Shown here piece after piece: positions 1 through 12,409 of a stretch of DNA of 64,000 bases. The DNA lies in assembly GCA_018389105.1 (NCBI GenBank), contig JACATO010000647.1:428001-492000 (forward strand), read 5' to 3'. The translations under genes were made by a program, and so were the position numbers. The notes under the pieces were generated by a model that worked only from the letters and a program-made list of their open reading frames with translations, searched no databases and was not told the origin of the DNA. How positions within the stretch are numbered: the first letter of the stretch is position 1; the number at the start of each line of letters is the position of its first letter. Origin of the DNA: Nautilus pompilius. Its lineage: Eukaryota; Mollusca; Cephalopoda; Nautilida; Nautilidae.

Positions 1-2601
1 TTTTCAGCATTATTTTGACTTTCCCTGAAAGTATTTGGATAATTTGATCCCTTGTTACTAGGTAAAGTTTATAAATCAAGTTCTAAAAGAGCAGTTTAGT
101 AAATTATAAAAATATTTGAAGCAAGAAAACTTTATTTTTAAGGTGAGAACCTTGTTAATAGTATATTAGAAGAAAGTTTAAAACAGAAGTGGTTGATATA
201 GAAATGTCATGTATCTAAACTCTAAATACCATATCTCCAGATGAGCAGATTCATTCATTTAGAACTGAATGATAGTAAATTTAGTATAAAAAAAGGAGAG
301 AGAGAGAGACTCACATTTGTATGCACTTGGTACTTCCCTAGTTTTTGTTTCTGATAACAACAACATTTATATATATATATATATACCTTTTATCTGGTTT
401 GAATGGTGGTTTTACTCCTGTGTCAGGATTAGTTACCAACAATTGGTTTTAAGTTTGTAAACAAACTATCAATCAGTAGAGACCATACATGGAATTCCTT
501 AGTGGTGGGTCTTTCTTTTGAATAAAATATTAAAAAGGTAAACTTATCATTTAAAGGTAAATGCATGTGAAAAAGAAAATCTGAGGGGGGGGTTAATTCT
601 AATTTGATATATTTTGCTTGAAATTTTTGTTTATTTTTATTTGGTGATGTGAGGATACTGAACGTGATTTTATTAGCTAGGTTGTCATTTCATAATAGAC
701 TAAAGTCAGCCTCACTGGTGGCATTAAAAAAAAATCAGATTTACCTATGAACACTATGACTTGTGTATGGAATGCAAGCACCAACTATCTGAACTTGATA
801 AGTACTATATAATTTGTAGGAAAAAATACTGATCGAAAATAGTAATGGGGTAGTGAGTTGTAGCTGATCTTGTCTAGACCTTTATTAGAATAAATGAAGA
901 ATTCTGCCCATTTAAAAGATAATTATGGATGAGCCGGTATTTACTTGTGGTTGGGGGGGGTATTCATTATACATATAACTACTATATATTTGGCTAACCA
1001 CAGACAGATTTTTGTTTTTGTATCATTACTAGAAACTTGTTACCTTGACTTGAAAACAGACTTATTTTTTAGAGTACTTGAAATCTAATTCAGTGTTTAT
1101 TAGCATTTCTTCTTGCATCAACCTTATTTTCATTAAGATTTGTTGAGTTCTTTTGTGAAGTGAACACCTGATGTGAATTATTTTTCTCTTCGACATCTCA
1201 CATACAAAAAAAAGCGCTACACATGTTTCCCTAACCCTGACATTCAGTCAAGCTAAAATAACGTTGCAGTAATGGTATATGGCCAGGTTTCATCTAAACG
1301 TCCCTGGTATTAGTTTCCTACTCTGTACATTAGTATATGTGAGATGACACCACATGGCCTATCTCATGTTGTAGTATTAGTTTTGGCTGAGCTGGATCTG
1401 AAATTGGAAATAATGGATTCCTAAGTGTTATGTAAACATTAGTTGGTGGTTTGTTTGATTTAAAACTGTTCATGGTAAGCCAACCTAGTTTTCAAAGTGT
1501 ATTTCTGATAAGAGATTTGTTTTAGTGACATAAAGGGTAAACTTGTTTGTTACCATAAACTGTAGGTAAGTGTTGGGTGGAGGGTTAAGTAGATAGAAGA
1601 AAACTTTTAATTTTTAAAACAGTTAAATACTCAAGAACTTATCAAGTCCAGTGTACTTTTACTTACCACGCATTGGCTATCGTTTTTATATCATTAATTA
1701 AGAATGAATGTCTGTCTCTCAGATGTGACGATAACTAGAATATTGCAAGGAACTTGAGAGAGAAAAACTTTTTAAAAAGTTTTCTTACTACTAATGAATG
1801 AACAAACTTTTAACCAAGATGTGTTCATTTTAGATATTTATGTAAATAAGTAAAGATGGTGAATTTATAAATGCAGAATGACATTTGGATTTGGATTTGC
1901 TGTATGCATCTGTGGGCAGAGGTGGCTTTATCCTTGTCTGAGTGAACTGATGTCCGTTTGCTGGTGGTGGTTTATTGCATTTGCTCACTGTGTCACCCCA
2001 GAGCTGCCAAGCGACTGGTTGCTTGTGGCAACATCACTATAACAAACAGCATCTCAGGACTAGGCAAAGAATTGCAAATCTGCTCTTGTTGTGCCTCTTG
2101 GAAAAATTTAAAGTAACAAAATGAAAGTCACCAAATCTGGTTACTAAACACACTGCATTAGACATGTACTTATTCTTACACTTTATGGAGTAACGTACTA
2201 GGGATGTTCAGACGAAACCCAGCTGAAATGGCGTTGCTGGACATTTCTAGTACTATGGGTGTAATTGAGATGTCTGGAGAGTTCTCTTTAGAAAAGGAAC
2301 AACAGTCTGGACTCGGCACTTGCAGAGAGAGAACCGCGCTGCCTGGGTCTCTCATCATAGTGTTTGAGGTTTTTTAAAATCATGTTTGTTGCTTATTGTA
2401 AAAAAAAAAATTGCTGCAATTTTACTCAAAGCTGAGAACTTGAAAAAATCTTCTTTAAAATTGTATTTTCCATACAACTCAAAAAAACAACACCCATATA
2501 GTCTCTGTTTGCTCTTTGGGTTGTATGCATTGATCACTAGTTTGTATAATAAATATTACCTTTATTTATTTTGTGTTTTTTCCATTTTCTTTCTTTTTTA
2601 G
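1..2601. other. Intron or upstream DNA of the UBE2G1-like gene
   Basis: AT-rich non-coding sequence before the first recognisable UBE2G1-like exon. It holds simple repeats only: a short GA run near 295-311, a TA run near 370-386 and several A or T tracts. I looked for the missing N-terminal exon of the E2 enzyme on the plus strand and found none, so that exon probably lies upstream of the window. No other gene is supported. Confidence 0.6.
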
Positions 2602-5274
2602 AGTTAATGAAAAATCCGGTTGAAGGATTTTCAGCTGGTCTTATAGATGATGACATTTATAGGTGGGAAGTAGTAATCATTGGTCCTCCAGAAACATTAT
2701 AGTAAGTATTAAGTAATGACTATTGTTTAGCTAACTAACTGACCTCAAACTAGTTTAAAAACAGAAACAACAAAATCTATTTGGCACTGCCAGTTGATTC
2801 TTAATTGTAAGTTAATTACTGTCAAGTTCTTCTGCACTTTCTCAGCAAATAAATAAGTCCATGTCTTTTCAAACAAGCAAACAAAACTCATGCTGTTTTT
2901 GCACCAAACATTTTAACTCTATCCGCTTGCTCTCTGGATTATTGCCATGAGGCATTAGGATAAAATTCCCTGCATTTTAAAATTAAAATAGCCCAAATGA
3001 TAGAGAGAAACAGCAACAAAAAAGGGGCAAAATTTTGGTTAAAACTATTACTATCATGACCGATGGTATACTTTCCGAATTAAGTTGTCCTGGCTTCATG
3101 TGCCCAAACCTAGATATTTGGTTTTTGCTGTCATTCAGTAAAAGCAATTGCAAAATGCATTGTAATTGTCATTTCTTTCCTCAAATCCAGATTATTTAGG
3201 CATATATATTTTTTTTTAATTTCAGTGAAGAAGGTTTATTTAAAGCACACTTGGTCTTTCCAAAAGAATATCCCCAACGACCTCCAAAAATGTCGTTTAA
3301 ATCAGAAATGTGGCATCCAAATAGTAAGTATCTGGAGCTGTTAGTTTTAAATACTTCTAGCAGAATGACCAAAGATTTAGGTAGTGTTAATGCTTGAACA
3401 CTGCAAAAGGTGTGTTGTTGTGATGATGTACCTCCAGAGTACATGGTTTATCTATTACTACATAAATTAGGGGATGCCCTTTTACTATCCCATCTTATTT
3501 TAACTTGTTTGGGTCTACATTTGTGAACAGCTGTTTAAATTATCTGAAGGTTTTTTCCTGTTGAAGTGTTTGCCAATTTTAAATTAAATCTTTCAACAAA
3601 CAAATGATTTTTTTACTTTTGTGTAGTACATGAAAAATAAGTTTTTATCTAAAACAACAAAGTTGTTATTAAGATTATTTGAATTTTATTATATTGTAAA
3701 CCGTCAGGTATATTCATCATGTATAACAGTCTAAATGGATTGCTAATCTTCTCCAACTGACTTGATGTTGTTTTGACTTTTATTCCAGTTGACAAAGATG
3801 GTAATGTGTGTATTTCAATTTTACATGAACCTGGCGAAGACAAATATGGTTATGAAAGTGCTTCTGAACGCTGGCTTCCCATACATACTGTTGAAACGAT
3901 ACTTGTCAGTGTGATATCAATGTTAGCAGATCCTAATGATGAATCACCAGCAAATGTGGAAGCTGCAGTAAGTTGGCTTCTGTCTGTCTATTGAGTGGTG
4001 TCAGAATTCATTGTCATCATTCAGAATTGGAAAATTCAATAGTTTTGATTCATTTGCATAATTACCAGTAGAATATTGGGACTGTTATTTCAGAGTGCAG
4101 TGCATGTATTAACTATTCTAAAGCAAGAATGGGAAGGAATCTTGAGTGTATGAAAACCTACAAAAATGTCAAAAAGAAGGAGTATTGTGATGACAGCTAA
4201 TTGAATACTTGTTTGTTGTATTTTTTGTACTGTCTGCAACACACTGGACACATGAACTCTTGATGTTAATGAGACTTGTGTTAGCAGAATGCAAAAAAAA
4301 TGAAGTGGTTTTTCTTATTGTAAGATTTTGTGTTATGATTTACAGGTGAAAAACAAACAAACAGAAATGAAGAATTTTGGAATTTAAAACATCTCCATAG
4401 AAAACATTGCACTTTGATTCCATTTTTCTGAAAATTCCCACAAGTCGCCAACCTGCAGCTATAACAACTCTAACTTTTATCTTCTTTAGTAGTAGTTCGT
4501 TTTAAAGAAGAGTTCTGCTATAACTATCAGATTTTTAAATTTCAGGAGTTATTTTAAACATTCTCTCAAGCTCAGCATGTTTTCAATTAAGAAAGAGATT
4601 TTAAAAACAAGAATATTCTTCCTTGTTCACTTGTAGTAGGTAAAAGATGTAGTCACTAAATCTGGTTATTAAAATGATAATGGTTCCTTCAAACTGATAA
4701 TTGATTATAGTTAATTTTCAGTTTTACGGATTTTCTTAAAGCTAGCTTGAGGAATAAAGTGTTTATTCTTTTAAACTAATTTCTTTTAAAAGGATTTTAA
4801 TTAACCTGTGCATTGGGTTTCTATAGCTGGTTAATATCACAAAATGTTTTTAGTTTTATTTTGAATCTGTGTATAAACTTCCAAAGACTTGCTGAAGATC
4901 ATAATTAAATGTTCAGCTAAAAATGCTTCCACCATTCATCAGTTATTCCAGAGTATTTGGAACACAAGCAGCTATACGTGCAAGGAATTTTTTCTAGATG
5001 TTTGAATTAGTAGAGCTAAACATTATTACTTTTTTGACATCTTAGACGATTCTCTTATGACTCCTCATGCACGTTTGACTATAGTAGTAGTATTTCCATT
5101 TAAGTTGTTATATTTTGAATCAGAAAGATCAACTCTTAGTAAAAGGAAATTTTGAAAAATTAGACTGTTTTTAAACAAAATTTATTACAGAAAATGTGGC
5201 GGGAACAACCAGATGAATTTAAAAGACAGGTAGCGAAATGTGTCAGAAAAAGTCAAGAAGAATTTGTTGATTAA
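2602..5274 (+). CDS. UBE2G1: UBE2G1-like ubiquitin-conjugating enzyme E2, last four coding exons (5' partial)
   Basis: Coding exons are 2602..2701, 3226..3323, 3789..3967 and 5191..5274, stop TAA at 5272-5274; each has AG before and GT after where expected. Product: E2 enzyme that takes ubiquitin from E1 on a cysteine and passes it to lysines with a RING-type E3. The first exon reads [13 protein letters not shown], the second ends with the E2 signature HPN, the third carries the catalytic cysteine (codon 3809-3811) in [18 protein letters not shown]. The insertion after the active cysteine ([10 protein letters not shown]) and the tail RKSQEEFVD fit UBE2G1 rather than UBE2G2. Split codons join in frame at all three introns (phases 2, 1, 0). 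Several positions differ from vertebrate UBE2G1, for example ASERWLP and NDESPANV, as in invertebrate orthologues. The N-terminal exon (about 17 residues) is not in the window. No frameshift or stop is seen, so I take the gene as functional. Confidence 0.93.
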
Positions 5275-7561
5275 ACTAATTTAAAAGCAAGCAAACAAAT
5301 CTTCCATGTAAAGGTAGGTTTTTGTTTCTAGCATCAGTGAGAAGGGTGCCTGCCTGCCATGGTTGAGGGCCCGGGTTATGACTCGGTTTGGCGACCTCCT
5401 GTAGCAAGGTCTCTTGCTCTTCTGTGCCAGTCTGTCTGCATGCCCAAAGCTAAATGGGGGTTCTAGTAGGTACTTGTGGTGAGATTCTGTGAATATCTTG
5501 ACTGGCTTGCACCCTGACCTCCCTCCCAACTGTATATAGGCAACTTGCTTGAGGACCAAGGCTATGTATGCCACATTAGCTCACTTCCATGAGATGTCAT
5601 CAATACCTCCAGTCAGAAAACAGGAGTTCACAAAGAAGCAAGAAAATGATAGATCTAAGCAGTATCTCTCCCTTTTGTTTAGTAAATTGGACACTGCATT
5701 ATTTAATTTTATGGTGTATTTTGTAAGATTACTTGTGCCTAAGGTGGGTTTGATTGACAGCTGCTGAAATTAAAGTTCCTTCCATTGTGTATTTATGTTC
5801 ATGGGTATAAACTGGAGATTATCAGTGAGGGAGTGCATTTCAGGGAAATAACAAGTTTCATTCCATTCCTCCCTTCCAGAGATAAACAAAATATCCCTGC
5901 AGAAAAGAGGAAAAAGCATTACAATATTATGAAATTTACGTTATCATTTTTGGAATTTAAAAACAAAAAACGAGAAACTCTCACTTCCTGATTAATAGAG
6001 AAGTTTTTTAAAAAAAGCTTTAACATTGTTATGAATATAATTGATCCACTTTGTCTTGTTGATAACTGTATATAATTATCTCTCCTGAAAGTTTCTGTAT
6101 ATAGAAGCAATTTTTGGTGCCTTAAGTAAACATTGAGTGTGTTCATCCAAAATTATTTTATACAGATTCACACATTGGCGTGGAAAAGTATCGTCTCTAT
6201 CAGTAACTGAGAGATTTTAAGATTAAAAAGACTTGCATCACTAATGTTTGTAAAACTAGTTTGATTTTGGATTTTTTTAATTTTCAGTTTACCCCTTAAA
6301 AGATTGCACTAAAAATTTCTTTTGTGTTTAAACTGTACCAAGAATGATGGATGTTTACTTTTATCCAATTGGTACGTGGCATAACATAACATTTTCTATT
6401 TCAGAGTAGCACCAGATTGTTCATACTATAGCGACAATGTCAAGAATGGTCATTGAACACAACCAGTCTGAAGAGGCAACCAACAGCAGGTCAATTTTGT
6501 TATCGTTCAATGGCATAGTCAAAACTCTGGTGCCATTCTTTCAAACTACTGTTCATTTTTTCCTACTGTGGTTGGACGTACTGCATACTTGTACGATGAC
6601 AATTTTGGACCCACTTAAACAGCATTGACGATTGTTTTCCGCATTGCCTGTGTGTTTACGGTTTTAAGTGGACTGATGTCAGTCCTTTTTTGTTATCCAC
6701 AGACAATCCTGGTGTGGCCAGCAAAGAATTTGTTTGTACTTGATTGACATGCTGCAGCAGACATTTACGGTATACCAGGATGCACTGCTCCTCCATACCT
6801 CACCCTCTTTCAGCTGTGGAGGGGGGCCCCAGAGGGTGGTATTGCATTTCAGGGATTCCATCAATATTACAATACTTCACTCATTCTTTCTGCCAGTTGA
6901 TTATCATGTCATCCACTTGTGTGATAAAACAAGGGTTGATCTAACACTTGAGACAATTGCAATGATAGGCAATAAAGAGAAAAAAAAATTTCTCAGGCTT
7001 TGCTGTTTAGCTGGCAGACTAACTTGGTTTTCCTTGGGTCAGATTTCTTTTGTATTTGTCCCTTGTGAAGCTTTGAAAAGCTTGCATATCTTTCAAAGAC
7101 AAATCAAAGTTTGTTTTTGAAGTTTCAAGAACTAGATGGGATCTTCATCTGCCTTGACAATGAAAATGGTTGTAGCGGGTTTATTAAAGGATACTTTGAG
7201 TTTTGCCAGTCTTCGTACCAACTTGCTACTTCGGGATTATAACACTGTTTTCCATCTCCCAAACAACAGCTGTCGAAGTAATATTCTTTTGACTTATTTT
7301 CTGAACTAACTATTAAAATAACGAAAATTCATTTTATTATTATTGTTTAAAAATTTCTATTAAAAAGGAATAAACTAAAACAAAAGGGAAATTAGAACTC
7401 ATTGTGATGATCCTGGATACAGTAATTTGAGTTGAAGTGTTAGTAAATGTACTGCCTGAAGCACAACAGATCTAAGTAATTCAACAATATATGTGCCTGT
7501 TCTGTTTCAAGATACCCCAGTATGTTAAATGTATGAAGATTTTAATTTTTTCAATAATAAA
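5275..7561 (+). other. Probable 3' UTR of the UBE2G1-like gene
   Basis: Sequence after the E2 stop codon is mostly AT-rich with no convincing coding region; open frames near 6.4-7.1 kb are short and lack family similarity. A GC-richer patch at about 5340-5570 stands out. A canonical AATAAA lies at 7556-7561. The 3' end is inferred only from these signals. Confidence 0.45.
7556..7561 (+). promoter_or_regulatory. Poly(A) signal AATAAA, candidate end of UBE2G1-like mRNA
   Basis: AATAAA about 2.3 kb after the E2 stop, followed by A-rich and T-rich sequence. A second AATAAA at 7973-7978 is an alternative. Either could be used; the sequence does not decide. Confidence 0.4.
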
Positions 7562-7972
7562 ATGTAAAAAAAGGTAAAAATTCGGCAGAGATTTTTTTTT
7601 TTTTTTTTTGTAAATGTAAATCTTTACTTAAGAGATGCAAAAAAAGCTAATCAGAAAAACAACAAAAAACTGCTGGAAGTAAATTATAATAGTAAGTTTG
7701 GTTGGAGACTCAAAGTTTATTTTCATCGTTGTAAGTTAAATCTGTAAATTAAAGTTTACTTGGCACTTCTTGGTACACACAATTACTGACACACACAATT
7801 TAGGGGACAGTTGAAATCATGAATTTGTATTATCTACACTGGTGGTTGCAAATTTTAGTTTAATGAATTATACAATGATGCCATGATTGTATTTTGTTGT
7901 ATGCAAGAACAGTTACTGATATGGGATAAAGTGTATCTATTTAGGCCACTTATTTTTTATTTATATTTGTGA

Positions 7973-7978
7973 AATAAA
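7973..7978 (+). promoter_or_regulatory. Alternative poly(A) signal AATAAA
   Basis: Second canonical signal between the convergent E2 and ATP23 genes. It is followed by a GT/T-rich stretch as expected downstream of a cleavage site. Confidence 0.35.
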
Positions 7979-8305
7979 GAGGTTTTTTAAATTATTATTA
8001 AAATAAGTTTTCAACTTGGAAGATAACAAGTGATGTTGCTTTGCAAAGTGGAGCTACACAAATCTTCATTTAGCCTTTTTTAAAGAATTTTTTTTTGTAA
8101 ATAGTATAAAATGCCTGCATGTCGATTACATTCCAACATAATGCAATTATTTAAACTATTAGATTATTTGAGTTATTACTGTTTACACACTTTTGATGAT
8201 TCAAAAGTTAAGCTCTGTTTGTGCGTTCTATACAGGTATGTCAAAGGTTGCAATACACAGTGAAAAGGTTAGTTGGTGTTTTTTCCACAACTGGAATGAA
8301 CAGCT

Positions 8306-8311
8306 TTTATT
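8306..8311 (-). promoter_or_regulatory. Candidate poly(A) signal for ATP23 (minus strand AATAAA)
   Basis: TTTATT on the plus strand, read AATAAA on the minus strand, about 340 bases past the ATP23 stop. An overlapping second copy follows at 8311-8316. Position fits a 3' UTR of ordinary length. Confidence 0.35.
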
Positions 8312-8650
8312 TTATTTTTTTTTTTTAAATTGAAAGTTACCTCTGTGCCCCCGGGAAATGAGATTTTAACAAAAAATTTCGTTAATGAAAGGTGTTGAAA
8401 CTTAGGTGGATTTTTGTATTGTCTTTTTAAATAAGCTTCTCACAGTTATAGTATACCTGGCTGATCGTTCTTGACCCCCCCCCGTGAATCAGTATTGTTC
8501 TATACACTACACCTCGCCAAAGAGAATTAAAATCGTTTACTTCTAATGATGCCACGACGACATTTTTTCGCTCTACATTCATTTCAAATAACAAAACCGG
8601 CCTGGCTATCTCAATGTACAGGTAGGTAATCTTACAGGACCAGAAAGTAG

Positions 8651-9415
8651 TTAGTCTACATAACCATACAAAAGTCCCTCGAGTAAAGCGCGTTCAGCAT
8701 CCCTGGAACCCTTTCGGGGCCTCCTGCCGACCGGTTCCAAGTCTCTGTAGCACTTATCGAACACGCTGTCGACGACCTCCCTCGCCCGCTCAACGGGCAC
8801 GTTTCGGACCATGACCACCGACATCACCGCCTTGTTCCTGACGCACTCGGAGTGCTGCCGGCGGAGGTTCAGCGGGGACGCCTCGCCCGCCGCGATGGCC
8901 GCGAGAACGGAGCAGTGCATGAGGTTCGCCGCCCGGATCTCGGTGCAGGCCAAGTGGTGCAGGTTCTCGAAGTCCACCTTCGCCCGGCAGAAGTCGAACG
9001 CGTGCAGGAGCTCGTGGGCCAGGACGTTGCAGCAGACCGACCTCCTCTTGCTGTTGTTCTGACAGACGACGACCTGCTTGGAGACGGGGTCGAAGCCTCC
9101 GCTGACGTTCCCGACGCAGTTCTCGCAGGAGAGATGCCGGCGCAGGTCCACCTCGCAGCCGTGGCTCTTCAGGGCGCGCGCCATCAGCTTCACCATCGGG
9201 TGGTTCTCCGTGCACCACAGGACGCTGCTCTCGCACTTAATCCGCCTGCCGGCGTCGCGCCCTTCCAGCATCTTGCTCCAGAACGATTTGGCCTTGGAGT
9301 CGCTTCTTTCCGGATAGAAGAAATAGCCGAGGTCGTCTTCGGCCGTCGGCTGTAACTTTCCCCATTGTTGGTCGTGCGCCTCGCTCTCTTTGTCGGCCAT
9401 GTTGATGGGCACCAA
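8651..9415 (-). CDS. ATP23: ATP23-type mitochondrial inner-membrane metallopeptidase, intronless
   Basis: 254 codons without an intron, close to the length of human ATP23. The zinc-protease motif HELLHAFD lies at residues 134-141 (HExxH plus Asp), preceded by SCENCVGNVSGGFDP (residues 96-110) and followed by HLACTEIRAANL, all family hallmarks. ATP23 works in the mitochondrial intermembrane space, processing Atp6 and assisting F1Fo assembly in yeast; it contains conserved cysteines as here. Two in-frame starts are possible: 9415 or a better-placed ATGGCC at 9400. The coding region is very GC-rich, with G or C in most third positions, against AT-rich flanks. In vertebrates the gene has several introns, so this may be a retrocopy, a lineage-specific intron loss or transferred DNA; the frame is fully open, which argues for function. 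It is convergent with the E2 gene. Confidence 0.93.
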   Translation of the reverse strand: MVPINMADKESEAHDQQWGKLQPTAEDDLGYFFYPERSDSKAKSFWSKMLEGRDAGRRIKCESSVLWCTENHPMVKLMARALKSHGCEVDLRRHLSCENCVGNVSGGFDPVSKQVVVCQNNSKRRSVCCNVLAHELLHAFDFCRAKVDFENLHHLACTEIRAANLMHCSVLAAIAAGEASPLNLRRQHSECVRNKAVMSVVMVRNVPVERAREVVDSVFDKCYRDLEPVGRRPRKGSRDAERALLEGLLYGYVD

Positions 9416-12400
9416 ATAAATCTTGTTTCTAAAGAGTCTACCCGCGCTTTTGTTCGAAGTGGGTTATCGCCCCCTGTTTCAGAAACATGAACAAAATCGA
9501 TGGAAAGGTGCACATTAGTTGCTTGGAAATTGTATGCTGCAGTATAGTATTATGGAGTACACTACCAGTAGTTAGTGTTTAGAAGAACAGGAATACTACA
9601 TCCATGATCTAAAGTTTGCATCACCTTATAAATAACAATAAAACTCACCTTTATTTCATGCTCATAGCACGAAACTGCCAGGATCACTCCTAAATTTTTG
9701 CTCTGAATGCATGATTCGTGAAGCAGCTATTTTGGAAATCTTGTGTTTTAAATCGTCACAGTTTTCCATTGATAGTGGGAACTTATAAAGTGGTCTGCTC
9801 TTCAATACGGGAACTTAACACGTTGCTTAATTAGTTGTCAAACAGTGAGAAAAATCCGGTGTGGTGCAAAAGTTTTGGCTATGGCTTTAAGTAGATAACA
9901 GGAACCAAGAAATAAGACCGTATAAACTTTAAGGAGCTTTATTAAATACCTGACTTGCGTTAAAGTTTTTAGTTAACTAAACCCTACAGCAAACTATTCA
10001 TTTGCAGCAGCAACTATTACTAATGTGATCTCTTAAAACTATTTGCTCCCTCCTCACATTGGAGTTATCATCTCTACTTAGAATGCAATCCTGTCTGCCT
10101 TAACTTCTACTATAATGTTTTTACTATAAATATTACCATTAAAGTTCATTTATGTGTTTAGCTAAGAAAGAGGTCTGCTCTATGAATATGACCTTAAAAT
10201 GACTGCAAGTGTGTACGAAAATCTCTCTGTTAGAAATCCCTTTATATTTTAACCTCAAAAAAAAAAAACAAACTTTTACTAAAGCTGAGAGAGGAACTGC
10301 TAAACCTCTGTGATCCAGGTTCACCTGTATATGACAAGTTGTTACCATGACTGACTGTTGGTGAATATTTTATTCTTCCCACTCCAGTGCACATTTCTGC
10401 ATTTAAACTGTTTTTCTGATGTCTCTGTCCACAGAGAAAACAGCAATTAAAACGTGCGCCGTAATGTCGCATGAAGTTTATTAAAAAACAAATTAACATC
10501 TGAAACAAAATCAACCGGTAATGAAGTAGTAGATATTATCCCAAATTTCTATACTAATAAATAAGAAAAACTGGTGAAAACAAATGAAAAGGGCAACTGT
10601 TAATTTGCAGGGTTCTTAGTAATAAACCAGCCATAATCAGAATTGGGATTAAGTGAAATTTACATTAAACAGACTTATGAGGGATGGTGCCATCATTTAG
10701 TAATCTCTACTAAAGATTTGTTGGTTTTGTAAATTTGTGATTGTTAGATACTGAACAGTAGAAGATTAGCTTTGTTAACCCCGCTTGACCACAATTCAAC
10801 TAAAGGAAGGAAGGGCACAGGGAGTCTTGAAAAATTGAAAGAAAAAACAAAGGAAATCAAATAAGGATGGATGAATGAAGGAATGTATAGTGAACAAAAA
10901 TATTAAGTAAGTAAAATATGAATTTCACATGCATTTATTGTACTTAGCGCTAAATGCATAGTTGAACTTAGTGGCAGTAATGCTCATATTTAAGTACGTC
11001 GATCACTTGCTGCGTGCTGCCCATTTAGCCTCTCATCCCATTGAAAATTTCATGTAGGTTTTCAAATGTTGAGGTGCAGAAACTGGTCTTTCACAAGTTA
11101 TGACAGGTAATGTGCACAAGATCTTCAGCATACTCCAGATGTTTGGGAATAGCTTCCTGTCCATTTTTAGATTTTTTAGGGCTATTGCTAGCAGATCTGT
11201 CTTGTTGCTTCACAATTTTCCCCAGATATCTAGCTTACCATTTAAAGTATTTTCAGATGGAAGATCAGTGTAGTGAGCATTTGGAAACTGAAGTCTTTCC
11301 CGCTCTGCTTCCTTTCAGTTTATTCAGGGATGACTGCATTTTGCACAGGTACAATGTGTTATCCATTTGTGAATATACTCACGGGAATCTTCTGAAGTGC
11401 TGTGCATTGTCAGCTGATGTCATCCTGGTTCTTTTGATGACCACAGGGTCCCAGTTTCTTATGATAACGAACATGATTAACCAGCATGTCTTGAACAATG
11501 TGATCACCTTCAAGACGTTGGCTGTCATTTCTGTGGCTTCCGATATTTAAATTCTGCTTCTCCCACAAAACAACAGTTTTTGAAATTGATGTTAGCTCAG
11601 CCTGTTTTCTTTCAGGTGTCATAGTAGCTGCCGTGTCATTTTCCCTGCATGAAACTGAAAATAAGCAAACTGTTTAATTCACTGACATTTTGAGTTACTG
11701 TACAAATAATTTATATGAAAAAAAAAAGAAATTGTGAAAATGTTTTCTTAGTATGTGCTGCCTTGAATCAGGACTCTTGGTGACATTATTTCCTGTGCCA
11801 GCCAGTAAAAATACATTTTTCATTGTTCACATTTTGACTATTCATGTGTCAGAATAATAAGGTGCAAACTTTTGTTCCAGTTGAGCAGAGTGAAAATAAT
11901 TAGACAGGAAAACTAGGCAATAAAAAATAAATCAGACCATTTTATGGAAGATGGTCTAGATTTTCCCCTGGGGCAAACCTGTTGTAATGCTTTCAATAAT
12001 CCACCAGCTGGTCGATGGCAACATGTCACTAGCCATTGAAAGATTTTGAGGATAGACAGGTGCCAAATGATCATGCACATGGATGTATGTTGGCAGATGT
12101 GATAGCTTGTGGACTGGCAACAAAAAACATGTTGCACGGTTATATTATGGCTCAAGCAGACTGAGATGTGATAATTCAGCCCACAACTGAAAAATTGGAT
12201 GCTACACTAATCTATGATGATTAATGTCAACTGATGACCAGGAGCCAAATAGCTCACACTCACCATCTTCAATCACCAATGAATCATGACACTGGAGGTC
12301 CAGTGCAATTAGTTAGCATAGCGCAAGAGCTGCAGGGCATATGAAAGTCATACAAGCAATCGATGTTATTTACTCTATCCAAGTCTTGTTCGTGTTCCTC
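9416..12400. other. Intergenic AT-rich DNA without a supported gene
   Basis: Open frames on both strands near 11.1-11.6 kb and 11.9-12.2 kb have no family similarity I recognise and no splice or codon-bias support. Sequence at about 11.9-12.3 kb is less AT-rich than its surroundings and may be an old repeat, but no ends were found. Confidence 0.5.
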
Positions 12401-12409
12401 GTTTGGGGT

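Noticed and set aside
6734-7120. 128-codon plus-strand open frame after the UBE2G1-like gene
   Set aside because: No family similarity, lies in the presumed 3' UTR, composition like its surroundings.
8852-9355. Long plus-strand open frames opposite ATP23
   Set aside because: Shadow frames caused by the GC-rich coding sequence on the minus strand; no motifs.
11110-11550. 146-codon plus-strand open frame and a 70-codon minus-strand frame
   Set aside because: Low-complexity hydrophobic translation on plus, unknown on minus; no splice or family support. Possibly an old repeat.
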